Of a stretch of DNA of 64,000 nucleotides, positions 29,484 to 37,962 are shown in pieces; position 1 is the first letter of the stretch; each line of letters begins with the position of its first letter. The stretch covers positions 52,168-116,167 of the forward strand of contig CAJQJY010000005.1 in NCBI GenBank assembly GCA_905478765.1. The letters are read 5' to 3'. A program made the translations under genes and the position numbers. The notes below the pieces were generated by a model. The model had not been told where the DNA came from. It did not search any database and saw nothing but the letters and a program-made list of their open reading frames with translations. This DNA comes from an uncultured Flavobacteriales bacterium. Lineage in GTDB: Bacteria > Bacteroidota > Bacteroidia > Flavobacteriales > BACL11.

Positions 29484-29512
29484 AAAAAAAAACTGAGCAT
29501 TTGCTCGGCTTT
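29484..29512. terminator. Bidirectional terminator between tonB and fumC
   Basis: The hairpin CTGAGC-ATTT-GCTCGG at 29493-29508 has nine A before it and a T-rich run after it. It can therefore end both the forward tonB transcript and the reverse fumC transcript. Confidence 0.7.
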
Positions 29513-29548
29513 TCTTCTATAATTTTGAATTTAGTTTTATTTTAAACA

Positions 29549-30934
29549 TCAACACATATCTTCTGGTTTTACCCAAGCATCAAATTCTTCTGCAGTTAAG
29601 TATCCTAGGTTAATGCTTTCTGCTTTTAAGGTTGTCCCATTTTGGTGAGCAGTTTTAGCAATTTTTGCTGCCTTTTCATAACCAATTTTAGTGTTTAGTG
29701 CTGTAACTAACATTAATGAATTCTCTAAATTCTTTTTTAGGTTTTTGTAATTTGGCTCAATACCTACTGCACAGTTTTCATTAAAAGAAATACAAGCATC
29801 TCCAATTAACCTTGCAGATTGCAAGAAATTAGCAGCCATTAAAGGTTTAAAAACATTCAGCTCATAATGCCCTTGCATTCCACCAACTGAAATTGCTACA
29901 TCATTCCCAATTACTTGAGCACAAACCATAGTTAAAGCCTCAGCTTGAGTAGGATTTACCTTCCCAGGCATAATTGATGAGCCAGGCTCGTTTGCAGGAA
30001 TAGTAATTTCTCCAATTCCACTTCTTGGACCTGAGGCTAATAGCCTAATGTCATTTGCAATTTTATTTAAAGAAACTGCAAGTTGTTTTAATGCACCATG
30101 ACTTTCAACTATGGCATCATGAGCAGCAAGAGCCTCAAATTTATTATCGGCTGTAATAAAAGGAATTTCAGTAAAATCAGCAATATATTTAGCTACAATT
30201 TCAGAGTATCCATTAGGAGTGTTAATACCTGTACCAACTGCAGTTCCTCCTAAAGCTAATTCTGATAAATGAGATAAAGTATTATTTAAAGCTTTTAATC
30301 CGTGATTTAATTGGGAGACATAACCAGAAAATTCTTGCCCTAGTGTAAGAGGAGTAGCATCCATTAGGTGTGTTCTGCCAATTTTCACCACTTTCATAAA
30401 TTCTTTTGATTTAGCATCAAACGTATTTCTTAATGTTTTTACTCCTGGAATTGTAGTTTCAATAATCATTTTGTAAGCTGCTATATGCATACCAGTTGGG
30501 AAAGTATCATTAGAACTTTGTGATTTATTTACATCATCATTTGGATGAATTGTTTTTTCAGTATCTTCTAAATTTCCCCCATTTATAACATGTGCCCTGT
30601 TTGCAATTACCTCATTTGTATTCATGTTAGATTGTGTTCCGCTTCCAGTTTGCCAAACAACTAAAGGAAATTGATCATCATGTTTGCCTTCTAGAATCTC
30701 GTCACAAACATTTGAAATCAAATCTCTTTTTGCTGATGACAAAATTCCTAATTTACAATTAGTATGTGCAGCTGCTTTTTTAAGATAAGCAAATCCGTAA
30801 ACAATTTCTAAAGGCATACTTGAGGATGCTCCAATTTTAAAGTTATTTCTACTTCGTTCGGTTTGTGCCCCCCAGTATTTCTCTGAAGGAACTTTAACCT
30901 CTCCCATTGTATCTTTTTCTATTCTATATTTCAT
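29549..30934 (-). CDS. fumC: Class II fumarate hydratase
   Basis: The 461-residue protein is a class II (iron-independent) fumarase, hydrating fumarate to malate in the TCA cycle. The family signature [13 protein letters not shown] is present near residue 317. The substrate-site regions [14 protein letters not shown] ([18 protein letters not shown], about residue 97), [14 protein letters not shown] (about 128) and [16 protein letters not shown] (about 185) are also intact. Length is typical. It stands alone on the reverse strand, with a shared terminator at its 3' end and a tiny forward reading frame upstream. Confidence 0.97.
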   Translation of the reverse strand: MKYRIEKDTMGEVKVPSEKYWGAQTERSRNNFKIGASSSMPLEIVYGFAYLKKAAAHTNCKLGILSSAKRDLISNVCDEILEGKHDDQFPLVVWQTGSGTQSNMNTNEVIANRAHVINGGNLEDTEKTIHPNDDVNKSQSSNDTFPTGMHIAAYKMIIETTIPGVKTLRNTFDAKSKEFMKVVKIGRTHLMDATPLTLGQEFSGYVSQLNHGLKALNNTLSHLSELALGGTAVGTGINTPNGYSEIVAKYIADFTEIPFITADNKFEALAAHDAIVESHGALKQLAVSLNKIANDIRLLASGPRSGIGEITIPANEPGSSIMPGKVNPTQAEALTMVCAQVIGNDVAISVGGMQGHYELNVFKPLMAANFLQSARLIGDACISFNENCAVGIEPNYKNLKKNLENSLMLVTALNTKIGYEKAAKIAKTAHQNGTTLKAESINLGYLTAEEFDAWVKPEDMC

Positions 30935-30990
30935 CTTAAAATGTTTTGATATTTTTATTTGTTGTTGTTTCTTTGCGCTAAATTAATAAT

Positions 30991-31135
30991 TATGAAATTT
31001 CTAGGCTTTTTAATCTTTGTCTTTGTTATCTTAATGGCTTTCTGGGGAGTATTCTTCTTGGCTGGAATAATTCCTTATTTTATTTATGTTTGGCTAAAAG
31101 AAGGTAAGTTAGAAAAGGATCAAATCCCTAACTAA
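30991..31135 (+). CDS. Possible small single-pass membrane protein, about 47 residues
   Basis: A short forward frame between the fumC and arsC-like reverse genes reads as a membrane protein: MKFLGFLIFVFVIL, then FWGVFFLAGIIPYF and a charged tail ending KLEKDQIPN. The hydrophobic core followed by a lysine-rich tail looks biological, and a TTTG-type element lies upstream near 30971. No family is recognised. The coordinates give 145 bases, which is not a multiple of three. Either I miscounted a base near 31011-31021 or a one-base frameshift lies there; if so, only the 33 codons from the ATG at 31034 are intact. It overlaps the end of the arsC-like gene by 8 bases. Confidence 0.4.
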
Positions 31136-31469
31136 ATAAATTTAGTACATTTTCAGGTGGCCGTCCTATTATAGCTTGTTTATTTGTAGTAACTATTGGT
31201 CTTTCCATTAGCCTAGGATTGTCAACAAGTGCCTTGATGATATCTTCATCACTCATTTCTTTCCCTTTATATTTTTCTTTCCATATTGTTTCTTCTATTC
31301 TTACTAGTTTAATAGGTTTAAGCTCCATTTTCTCTAAAATAAGTTTGTAATCATCAAATTCAAGAGGTTCATTTAAGTACTCTATAATTTCATAATTTTT
31401 TGTTTTCTGTTTAATCAAATCAAGTGTTTGCCTACTTTTACTACATCTAGGATTATGATATATCTTCAT
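31128..31469 (-). CDS. ArsC/Spx-family thioredoxin-fold protein (arsenate reductase-like)
   Basis: The 113-residue protein belongs to the glutaredoxin-type ArsC/YffB/Spx family. The single catalytic cysteine is C9 in YHNPRCSKSR. The substrate-site arginines lie in RLMERPIV, and IIGRPPENVLNLF is the family C-terminus. Such proteins reduce arsenate with glutathione or glutaredoxin, but many chromosomal members have no proven arsenic role, and no other ars gene is present. It lies 12 bases downstream of prfB. Confidence 0.85.
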   Translation of the reverse strand: MKIYHNPRCSKSRQTLDLIKQKTKNYEIIEYLNEPLEFDDYKLILEKMELKPIKLVRIEETIWKEKYKGKEMSDEDIIKALVDNPRLMERPIVTTNKQAIIGRPPENVLNLFS

Positions 31470-31481
31470 TTGTTTAATATT

Positions 31482-32558
31482 TTATTTTTGCCCGAACTCC
31501 ATCAAAAAAGCCTTTATGAATGCATTTAAATCTCCATCTAATACAGCATCAGGATTTGATGATTCATGATTTGTTCTTAAATCTTTTACCATTTTATAAG
31601 GGTGTAAAACATAATTTCTTATTTGTGAGCCCCATTCTATCTTTTTCTTACTTCCTTCAAGTTTGTTTTTTTCTTCTTGTTTTTTTCTGATCTCTAGCTC
31701 ATAAAGCTGTGACTTTAAAAGTTGAATTGCTTTTGCTTTATTTTCTAATTGTGACCTAGATTCAGAGTTTTCAATTATTATTCCTGTTGGTTCATGCTTC
31801 AATCTCACTGCAGATTCAGTTTTATTAACTCCTTGACCCCCAGCACCACTAGCTCTAAAAGTATCCCAACTTACTTCTGAAGGATCAATATTTATCTCAA
31901 TACTCTCATCTGCTAATGGATATGCAAAAACAGAAGCAAAAGTAGTATGTCGTTTTGCATTGGAGTCAAATGGTGATATTCTTACTAATCTGTGAACTCC
32001 ATTTTCTCCTTTTAAATGTCCGTAAGCAAAATCACCAGAAAGTTCGAGAGTTACAGATTTTATTCCAACTGGTTCGGCCTTTTGTATATCTAGAGTTTTT
32101 ATTTTATAATTATTTTTTTCTCCCCACATTACATACATTCTCATTAGCATTTCTGCCCAATCTTGCCCTTCAGTTCCCCCTGCCCCAGGGTTTATTGTCA
32201 AAACTGCTGACATACTATCTTCATCAGCACTTAACATGTTTTTAAACTCTAAATCTTCAACTGAAAGTTGTGTGATTTTAAATTGTTCTTTTAATTCATC
32301 TTCTGAAGCTCCAAGTTCTAATAGTACAGTTAGTTCTTCAATATTTAATTCAATTACATCATAAGACTTAAGCCAACTTTTCAATCGACTTAATTTCTTA
32401 AGAAGTAATTCCGCATCTTTTGGGCTATCCCAAAATCCATTTTCTTGTGATTTTTTTTCGAGATTTCCTGATTCCTTTTTTTTGGCAGGAATATCAATAA
32501 ACTTATGGAGCTCAACTTTTCTTTTGTTTAAGGAATTAATATTTTCTTGATTTGCCAT
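31482..32558 (-). CDS. prfB: Peptide chain release factor 2
   Basis: The 358-residue protein is RF2, which ends translation at UGA and UAA. The stop-codon reading motif SPF is at residues 195-197 and the peptidyl-hydrolysis motif GGQ at 240-242 (ASGAGGQGVNKTES). I take the ATG at 32558; an open frame extends to 32621, but it would run through the -7 box and the recX end. The frame is continuous through the region around codon 25, so the programmed +1 frameshift used for RF2 autoregulation in E. coli and many other bacteria is absent. Confidence 0.95.
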   Translation of the reverse strand: MANQENINSLNKRKVELHKFIDIPAKKKESGNLEKKSQENGFWDSPKDAELLLKKLSRLKSWLKSYDVIELNIEELTVLLELGASEDELKEQFKITQLSVEDLEFKNMLSADEDSMSAVLTINPGAGGTEGQDWAEMLMRMYVMWGEKNNYKIKTLDIQKAEPVGIKSVTLELSGDFAYGHLKGENGVHRLVRISPFDSNAKRHTTFASVFAYPLADESIEINIDPSEVSWDTFRASGAGGQGVNKTESAVRLKHEPTGIIIENSESRSQLENKAKAIQLLKSQLYELEIRKKQEEKNKLEGSKKKIEWGSQIRNYVLHPYKMVKDLRTNHESSNPDAVLDGDLNAFIKAFLMEFGQK

Positions 32559-32562
32559 TGCA

Positions 32563-32570
32563 CAAAAATA
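32563..32570 (-). promoter_or_regulatory. -7 box of prfB, implying a leaderless mRNA
   Basis: Reverse-strand TATTTTTG fits TAnnTTTG. Its last base is exactly 5 bases before the A of the prfB ATG at 32558, the distance at which transcription should start. Confidence 0.5.
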
Positions 32571-32571
32571 C

Positions 32572-33048
32572 TTATTTATTACTAAACTCTCGAATTTTAT
32601 CCCATACCAAATTCCCCTCAAATCCTCTTTGGATTAAAAAACGAGCTAGTTTGCTTTTTCTTGTGAAATGATTTTTATCTCTAAGCGTGTCGTTTTTCTT
32701 TGTAAGTAAGTTCTCTAAAAGTAAATCATATTCAGTAAGATCAATTTCTTCTAATCCTTTTTTAATGCAAATATCTGAGATTTTCTTTTTTTTTAATTCG
32801 TTAGTGATTTTTACCTTCCCCCATTTTTTAATTAAAAACTTTCCTCTGCAAAATGACTGTGTAAAGCGTTCTTCATCAACATATTTTTCTTGTATTAGAA
32901 TTTCCAAAATATGCTTTTGCGTCATTTCTAAAAGCCCCCATTCTTTCATCTTCTGAGTAACATCCCACTGACATCTGTCTTGTAGTGCACAATAATTTTT
33001 GAGGCGTTCTATCGCAATTTTAATATCATAAACTCTTTTATTGTGCAT
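32572..33048 (-). CDS. recX: Regulatory protein RecX
   Basis: The 158-residue protein matches RecX, which binds and restrains RecA filaments. The N-terminal helical repeat has the Bacteroidota pattern AIERLKNYCALQDRCQWDVTQKM. ILIQEKYVDEERFTQSFCRGKF is the conserved RecX core, and RFLIQRGFEGNLVWDKI comes near the end. It is three-helix repetitive with no membrane segment. The next gene downstream is prfB. It is divergent from an MFS transporter, with only 45 bases between the two start codons. Confidence 0.88.
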   Translation of the reverse strand: MHNKRVYDIKIAIERLKNYCALQDRCQWDVTQKMKEWGLLEMTQKHILEILIQEKYVDEERFTQSFCRGKFLIKKWGKVKITNELKKKKISDICIKKGLEEIDLTEYDLLLENLLTKKNDTLRDKNHFTRKSKLARFLIQRGFEGNLVWDKIREFSNK

Positions 33049-33052
33049 ATTC

Positions 33053-33060
33053 CAAAAGTA
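33053..33060 (-). promoter_or_regulatory. -7 box of recX, implying a leaderless mRNA
   Basis: Reverse-strand TACTTTTG ends 5 bases before the recX ATG at 33048. Confidence 0.5.
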
Positions 33061-33080
33061 GTAAATATCATATTAAATAG

Positions 33081-33088
33081 TACTTTTG
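33081..33088 (+). promoter_or_regulatory. -7 box of the MFS gene, implying a leaderless mRNA
   Basis: TACTTTTG ends 6 bases before the ATG at 33094. It lies only 20 bases from the divergent recX box, so RNA polymerase should not occupy both at once. Confidence 0.5.
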
Positions 33089-33093
33089 CTCGC

Positions 33094-34368
33094 ATGAAAA
33101 ACAAACAAGCAATCACTTTACTTTTTCTTACTAATATTATTTCTGGGCTAGCACAAGGAATAAGTATGGTTGCGATTCCCTGGTATTTTGTAAAAGTTGT
33201 TTCTCGACCTGAAGTGTTTGCAAATGCTTATTTACTTATTACTTTTTTAACGCTATTTTGGGGTATTTATGCGGGGACTTTAGTTGATAGGTATTCAAGA
33301 AAAAAATTATTTATTATAATTAATATTATTTGCGGATTGTTTATTGGAAGTGTTGCTTTTTTTGGGATACATATGCAGTATTTATCTGAATTATTTGTAA
33401 TTCTTGTTTTTGGAATTACTATTTTTAATTACAACATTCATTATCCTAATCTATATGCTTTCGGTCAGGAAATTACTGAACCAAAAAACTATGGAAAACT
33501 AAATTCTTATATTGAGGTTCAAGGGCAAGTTACATCTGTATTGGCAGGGGCTTTTGCAGCTTTATTGCTAACGGGTACTACTAATAATGTTTTAGAAATT
33601 GGAGGATTCACTTTTTATCTCCCTTTTAATATTGAACAGTGGGAAATCTATGAGGTTTTTATGATGGATGCAATTACTTATTTAGTCGTGATATTTATTT
33701 TTTCATTAATGAAGTACACTCCTATTTCAAAAGATAAAATACACACATCCGGTATTTTTGATAGACTAAAGGGAGGGTTTTCTTATCTTATGAATCATCA
33801 AATAATTTTTATTTTTGGGTTTTTCTCTTCAATTCTTTTTGCATTCACTCTAGTAGGTGTTCACGTATTACTACCTTCTTATGTAGATAAATTTTTGAAG
33901 ATGGATGGAAATATTTATGCTTCTGCAGAAATTTATTATTCATTTGGAGCTATTATGGCTGGATTGCTTATCCTAAGAATATTTAAGAAATTCAATGCCG
34001 TTTTTGGCATAATTTTTTTGATGATAGTAGTTTCGTTTGCTTTCTATGCTATGGCAGTTTACAATATATTATGGGTATTCTTTCTAGGAAATTTTATATT
34101 AGGAATCACAAATGCAGGCGTCAGAATTCTAAAAACAACTTACCTCTTTAATCATGTTCCTAATAACTTAATAGGAAGAACTAATTCAGTATTTGGCTTT
34201 TTAAATACTATTGTTCGAATGTTGTTAATTGGATTGTTTACATTGCCTTTTTATCAGATATCAGACAATATTCGTTACGGTTATTTTGCAGGTATAATCA
34301 TGATGATTATAGCAGTAATACCATTAACTATTTGGTATAAAAGGATTCTTTCGGTTGAAAGAAATTAG
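33094..34368 (+). CDS. Major facilitator superfamily transporter
   Basis: The 424-residue protein has about twelve hydrophobic segments and the MFS loop between helices 2 and 3 (AGTLVDRYSRKKLF, near residues 69-82). I prefer the ATG at 33094 to an upstream in-frame ATG at 33043, since the latter would place the -7 box inside the gene and add a non-membrane leader. Substrate is unknown; related permeases are often annotated as drug or metabolite exporters. It converges on rng with only 2 bases between the stops. Confidence 0.85.
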   Translation: MKNKQAITLLFLTNIISGLAQGISMVAIPWYFVKVVSRPEVFANAYLLITFLTLFWGIYAGTLVDRYSRKKLFIIINIICGLFIGSVAFFGIHMQYLSELFVILVFGITIFNYNIHYPNLYAFGQEITEPKNYGKLNSYIEVQGQVTSVLAGAFAALLLTGTTNNVLEIGGFTFYLPFNIEQWEIYEVFMMDAITYLVVIFIFSLMKYTPISKDKIHTSGIFDRLKGGFSYLMNHQIIFIFGFFSSILFAFTLVGVHVLLPSYVDKFLKMDGNIYASAEIYYSFGAIMAGLLILRIFKKFNAVFGIIFLMIVVSFAFYAMAVYNILWVFFLGNFILGITNAGVRILKTTYLFNHVPNNLIGRTNSVFGFLNTIVRMLLIGLFTLPFYQISDNIRYGYFAGIIMMIIAVIPLTIWYKRILSVERN

Positions 34369-34370
34369 TT

Positions 34371-35906
34371 TTACTTTACAACTGTATATTGTAATAAATG
34401 TAGTCTTTCATCAGCTGAAATTGTAATTCTTCTGTCAAATTTATTGCTCCAGTCTTTACTTATTGATGAGGAGAACCATCCTTCTTTTTTGTTAATGTAT
34501 GATGCTACAAAAGGATGAGTGGAAATATGAATATTGCCCTCAGTAGTTTCACTTAAATTGTGCAATTTAGTTTCAATTTGATCAACTAAAAGTAAGCTTG
34601 AATCAATTTTACCTTTACCTGAACACATTGGGCAACTTTCTTGAGTATCAATATTCATCTCAGGCTTTACTCTCTGTCTTGTAATTTGTATTAAGCCAAA
34701 TTTTGTTGGAGGTAATACATGATGTTTTGCTTTATCAGTACTCATGAATTCCTTCATCTTATCAGTCAAGATTTTTCTGTTTTTCTCTTGCTTCATGTCA
34801 ATAAAATCCACAACAATAATTCCACCCATATCTCTTAGGCGTAATTGTCTAGCTACCTCTTCAGCAGCTTCTAAATTAACAGTTAGTGCATTGTCTTCTT
34901 GATTCTTTTTAGAATCAACTTTTTTTCCGCTATTTACATCAATTACATGCAGAGCCTCAGTATGTTCAATTACTAGATATACACCTTTTTTCATAGTTAC
35001 ATTTTTTCCAAATGCACCTTTTATTTGCTTAGTGACATTAAATTCTTGAAATATTGGAGTGTCTTTCTTATGTAATTTCACAATCTTTTCTTGATCTGGA
35101 GCAATTATAGAAAGATATTCTTTTAGTTCATTTTGAAGTTCAGAATTGTTTACATGAATACTATTAAATTTTGCAGATAACAAATCTCTTAGAATAACAG
35201 ATGATTTATTGAGTTCTCCATGAATTCTTGTATTAGGCAGAGCGTCTTTTAATTTCTTACTAATTCCTTGCCATTTTTTGTAAAGATTTTTAAGATCCTT
35301 ATCTAGTTCCGCAACTTTTTTTCCTTGAGCTACCGTCCTGACAATCACCCCAAAGCCATGTGGCTTAATACTTCTAATTAATTTCTTTAATCTACTTTTT
35401 TCTTCAGCACTATCAATTTTTTGTGAAATTGAAACTCTATCAGAAAATGGCATTAAAACCATATATCTTCCAGCTAATGAAATTTCAGTTGATAATCTTG
35501 GACCTTTAGTAGAAATTGGTTCTTTAGAAATTTGTGCTAACAATAAATCCCCTCCTATTAAAGCATCATTAATTTTTCCATCTTTCTCAAGATTAACTTC
35601 TTTTTTAAAGTTTTTTAAAGAGGCAGTATTCAATTTTTTATCAACTGCTCTTCTTGTAAATTTCTTAAAAGATTTGAATTGAGGTCCAAGATCAAGGTAG
35701 TGTAAAAATCCATCTTTCTCGTATCCTACATTTACGAATGACGCATTTAATCCAGGAACAGTCTTTCTGACTCTTCCTAGATAAATATCACCTACTGAAA
35801 AATTGTTATCGTGCTTTTCTTTATGAAGTTCAATAAGAAGGCCATCACGCAATAATGCAATCACAACTTCAGAAGGCCTTGAGTCGATTATTAGATCGTA
35901 TTTCAT
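34371..35906 (-). CDS. rng: Ribonuclease G/E family endoribonuclease
   Basis: The 511-residue protein is an RNase G-type endonuclease acting in rRNA maturation and mRNA decay. An S1-like domain is at the N-terminus (VGDIYLGRVRKTVPGLNASFV). The Mg-binding aspartates are in HVIDVNSGKK and VVDFIDMKQE, and the dimer zinc-link motif CPMCSGKG is near residue 428. It lacks the long C-terminal degradosome scaffold of RNase E, so rng is the better name. It is downstream of the hup and 29-codon genes on the same strand and likely cotranscribed. Confidence 0.95.
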   Translation of the reverse strand: MKYDLIIDSRPSEVVIALLRDGLLIELHKEKHDNNFSVGDIYLGRVRKTVPGLNASFVNVGYEKDGFLHYLDLGPQFKSFKKFTRRAVDKKLNTASLKNFKKEVNLEKDGKINDALIGGDLLLAQISKEPISTKGPRLSTEISLAGRYMVLMPFSDRVSISQKIDSAEEKSRLKKLIRSIKPHGFGVIVRTVAQGKKVAELDKDLKNLYKKWQGISKKLKDALPNTRIHGELNKSSVILRDLLSAKFNSIHVNNSELQNELKEYLSIIAPDQEKIVKLHKKDTPIFQEFNVTKQIKGAFGKNVTMKKGVYLVIEHTEALHVIDVNSGKKVDSKKNQEDNALTVNLEAAEEVARQLRLRDMGGIIVVDFIDMKQEKNRKILTDKMKEFMSTDKAKHHVLPPTKFGLIQITRQRVKPEMNIDTQESCPMCSGKGKIDSSLLLVDQIETKLHNLSETTEGNIHISTHPFVASYINKKEGWFSSSISKDWSNKFDRRITISADERLHLLQYTVVK

Positions 35907-35942
35907 GGCGTTTCGTTTAAGAGAATTAGTTTAAACTAAAAT

Positions 35943-36032
35943 TTATTTAGTTTTATGTCTATTTTTTCTTGAACGCTTCTTGCGTTTATGGGTAGCGATT
36001 TTTAATCTTTTCTTTTTCTTTGCTCCTGACAT
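35943..36032 (-). CDS. Tiny highly basic protein, 29 residues
   Basis: A complete 30-codon frame from ATG at 36032 to TAA at 35943 encodes 29 residues, 17 of them Lys, Arg or His, starting MSGAKKKKRLKIATHKRKK. I recall near-identical tiny proteins (…KIATHKRKKR…NRHK…) between hup and rng in many Bacteroidota, so it is very likely a real conserved gene. Its size and charge suggest binding to ribosomal RNA or DNA. I know of a Bacteroidia-specific small ribosomal protein (bL38) reported from Flavobacterium ribosomes; whether this is the same protein should be checked, and I do not claim it. It lies 28 bases after hup and 36 before rng. Confidence 0.8.
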   Translation of the reverse strand: MSGAKKKKRLKIATHKRKKRSRKNRHKTK

Positions 36033-36060
36033 ATTTTATGTTTTTAACTTTATTTAAAGT

Positions 36061-36345
36061 TTATTTTAAATTCTTTTTTACTTCCTCAACAAATACTTTT
36101 GCTGGCTTAAAAGCTGGAATATGATGTGCTGGGATAATAATAGTTGTATTTTTCTTGATATTTCTACCAGTTTTTTCGGCTCTTTTCTTTGGTTTAAAAG
36201 TTCCAAATCCTCTTAAGAATACAGCTTCATTATCTGATATTGACTCTTTTATTTCATTCATCATTGATTCTACTATTGCTAGAGTAGTTAATTTTTCAAC
36301 TCCCGTGCTTTGTGCAATTTTACTAACAAGTTCAGCTTTTGTCAT
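36061..36345 (-). CDS. hup: HU/IHF-family DNA-binding protein
   Basis: The 94-residue protein is a HU-type nucleoid protein: two helices (MTKAELVSKIAQSTGV...), then the beta-arm with RGFGTFKPKKRAEKTGRN, and the arm-tip region IPAHHIPAFKPAKVF with the conserved proline. It bends DNA as a dimer. It is the first gene of the apparent hup-basic protein-rng operon and has a -7 box 44 bases upstream of the ATG. Confidence 0.95.
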   Translation of the reverse strand: MTKAELVSKIAQSTGVEKLTTLAIVESMMNEIKESISDNEAVFLRGFGTFKPKKRAEKTGRNIKKNTTIIIPAHHIPAFKPAKVFVEEVKKNLK

Positions 36346-36388
36346 TTTTTTTCTTTATGTTTTAATTTCTTGACTATTTTTGAGCCCG

Positions 36389-36420
36389 CAAATATATTAA
36401 AATAATTTGCTCTACAGCAA
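36389..36420 (-). promoter_or_regulatory. Promoter of the hup-rng operon
   Basis: On the reverse strand TTG (36418-36420) is followed after 21 bases by TATATTTG (36389-36396). This gives a leader of about 40 bases before the hup ATG. The spacing is slightly long. Confidence 0.5.
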
Positions 36421-36468
36421 GGACTTATGATTTTTTAATTTGGCTACAACTTTATTTATCAGTTAGTT

Positions 36469-37512
36469 ATGGATTTTTCAAACATCTTATCGCAATGGTA
36501 TGCAATCAATAAAAGAGATTTGCCTTGGAGAAATACGGAAAATCCTTATTTTATTTGGCTTTCTGAAATTATTTTACAGCAAACAAGAGTAGATCAAGGC
36601 TTGTCTTATTATTTAAAATTTATTGATGCCTTTCCAAATGTTGCTGATTTAGCTAATGCTGATGAGGATTTAGTTTTAAAGCTTTGGCAAGGTTTGGGAT
36701 ATTATTCAAGAGCTAGGAATTTGCAATTTTCAGCTAAATTAATTCTTTCAGAATTTGATGGTAAATTTCCTGATAATCATGCTGATATACTTAAATTAAA
36801 GGGTGTAGGACCTTACACTGCAGCAGCAATTTCATCTTTTTCTTTTGGACTGCCTTTTGCCGTATTGGATGGTAATGTAATTAGGGTTTTGAGTAGGATT
36901 TTTGGTATCCAAACTCCATTTGATATTACTGAAGGAAAGAAAAAATTTCAAAAATTAGCTCAAGAATTATTAGATAAGAAAAACCCAGCTGAATATAATC
37001 AGGCAATTATGGAATTTGGAGCATTACAATGTGTCCCAAAATCTCCAAAATGCAACGATTGTCCAATTGTAAATGATTGTATTGCATTTAATACAAATAC
37101 CGTTTCTTTATTGCCTGTGAAATCAAAAAAGCTAAAAGTAAAGAGCCGATTTTTGCATTTTCTGGTTGTTAACAAGAATAATGAGGTACTAATTAGGAAG
37201 AGAAATAGCGGCATTTGGCAAGGTTTATATGAGTTTCCATTTTTAGAGTTTGATGAAAATCTAAATGAAAAATCTGTTTTAATATCAACTTTATGGATTA
37301 ATTTTTTTAACGATTCTGTAAAAAAAATTTGTTTCATTTCTGAGGAGTACGTTCATAAGTTATCACACCAAAAAATTCATGCAAAATTTTGGGAAATAGA
37401 TGTGAGTTCTTTTCGATCTTCTGATTTTAAAATTGTCAAATTTAATGAATTGCAAAAGTATCCTGTTTCTTCTTTAATAGAAAAATATTTAAACTCAAGG
37501 ATTAACGATTAG
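36469..37512 (+). CDS. mutY: A/G-specific adenine DNA glycosylase MutY
   Basis: The 347-residue protein removes adenine mispaired with 8-oxoguanine. Visible features are the catalytic glutamate E33 in LSEIILQQTR, the helix-hairpin-helix LKGVGPYTAAAI at 110-121, catalytic D134 in AVLDGNVIRV, and four [4Fe-4S] ligands C188, C195, C198 and C204 in the C-X6-C-X2-C-X5-C spacing. A NUDIX-like C-terminal domain (about 225-345, with IWQGLYEFPFLEF) recognises 8-oxoG. ssb follows 40 bases downstream, and gldE and gldD come next, an order known in other Flavobacteriia. Confidence 0.96.
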   Translation: MDFSNILSQWYAINKRDLPWRNTENPYFIWLSEIILQQTRVDQGLSYYLKFIDAFPNVADLANADEDLVLKLWQGLGYYSRARNLQFSAKLILSEFDGKFPDNHADILKLKGVGPYTAAAISSFSFGLPFAVLDGNVIRVLSRIFGIQTPFDITEGKKKFQKLAQELLDKKNPAEYNQAIMEFGALQCVPKSPKCNDCPIVNDCIAFNTNTVSLLPVKSKKLKVKSRFLHFLVVNKNNEVLIRKRNSGIWQGLYEFPFLEFDENLNEKSVLISTLWINFFNDSVKKICFISEEYVHKLSHQKIHAKFWEIDVSSFRSSDFKIVKFNELQKYPVSSLIEKYLNSRIND

Positions 37513-37519
37513 AATTTTA

Positions 37520-37527
37520 TATATTTG
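37520..37527 (+). promoter_or_regulatory. -7 box of ssb
   Basis: TATATTTG begins 8 bases after the mutY stop and ends 25 bases before the ssb ATG. Confidence 0.5.
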
Positions 37528-37552
37528 TTGAAATTATAATTAAAACAAAACT

Positions 37553-37948
37553 ATGGCTGGAGTAAATAAGGTAATTTTAATTGGGAATTTAGGAAAAGAC
37601 CCTGAGGTTAGATATCTAGATAATGGAGTTGCTGTTGCAAATTTTTCATTAGCAACTACTGAGAATTATAAAAATAAAGAAGGGGAAAGAGTGAGTCAGA
37701 CTGAGTGGCATAATATTGTGCTTTGGAGAGGGCTTGCTGAAGTTGCAGAAAAGTGGCTGAAGAAAGGGTCATCAGTTTATATTGAAGGAAAAATCAGAAC
37801 AAGGAAATGGGAGGATAAAGATGGAAATAATAGATATTCTACTGAAATTTTAGGTGACAACATGACAATGTTAGGAGGGAAGCCATCATCTGAAAATCCT
37901 GTTGAAGTAGCTCCAACTGCAGATCTAAAAGATGATTTACCATTTTAA
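37553..37948 (+). CDS. ssb: Single-stranded DNA-binding protein
   Basis: The 131-residue protein has the OB-fold of bacterial SSB ([18 protein letters not shown], then [24 protein letters not shown] and [16 protein letters not shown]). A short linker follows, then the acidic tip DDLPF that binds partner proteins. The linker is short (about 20 residues), so the protein is smaller than enterobacterial SSB. gldE begins 14 bases after its stop. Confidence 0.96.
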   Translation: MAGVNKVILIGNLGKDPEVRYLDNGVAVANFSLATTENYKNKEGERVSQTEWHNIVLWRGLAEVAEKWLKKGSSVYIEGKIRTRKWEDKDGNNRYSTEILGDNMTMLGGKPSSENPVEVAPTADLKDDLPF

Positions 37949-37962
37949 TTAAAATTTAGAAA

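Noticed and set aside
31128..31469. arsC-like gene as part of an arsenic resistance operon
   Set aside because: No arsB, acr3 or arsR is nearby; the neighbours are housekeeping genes.
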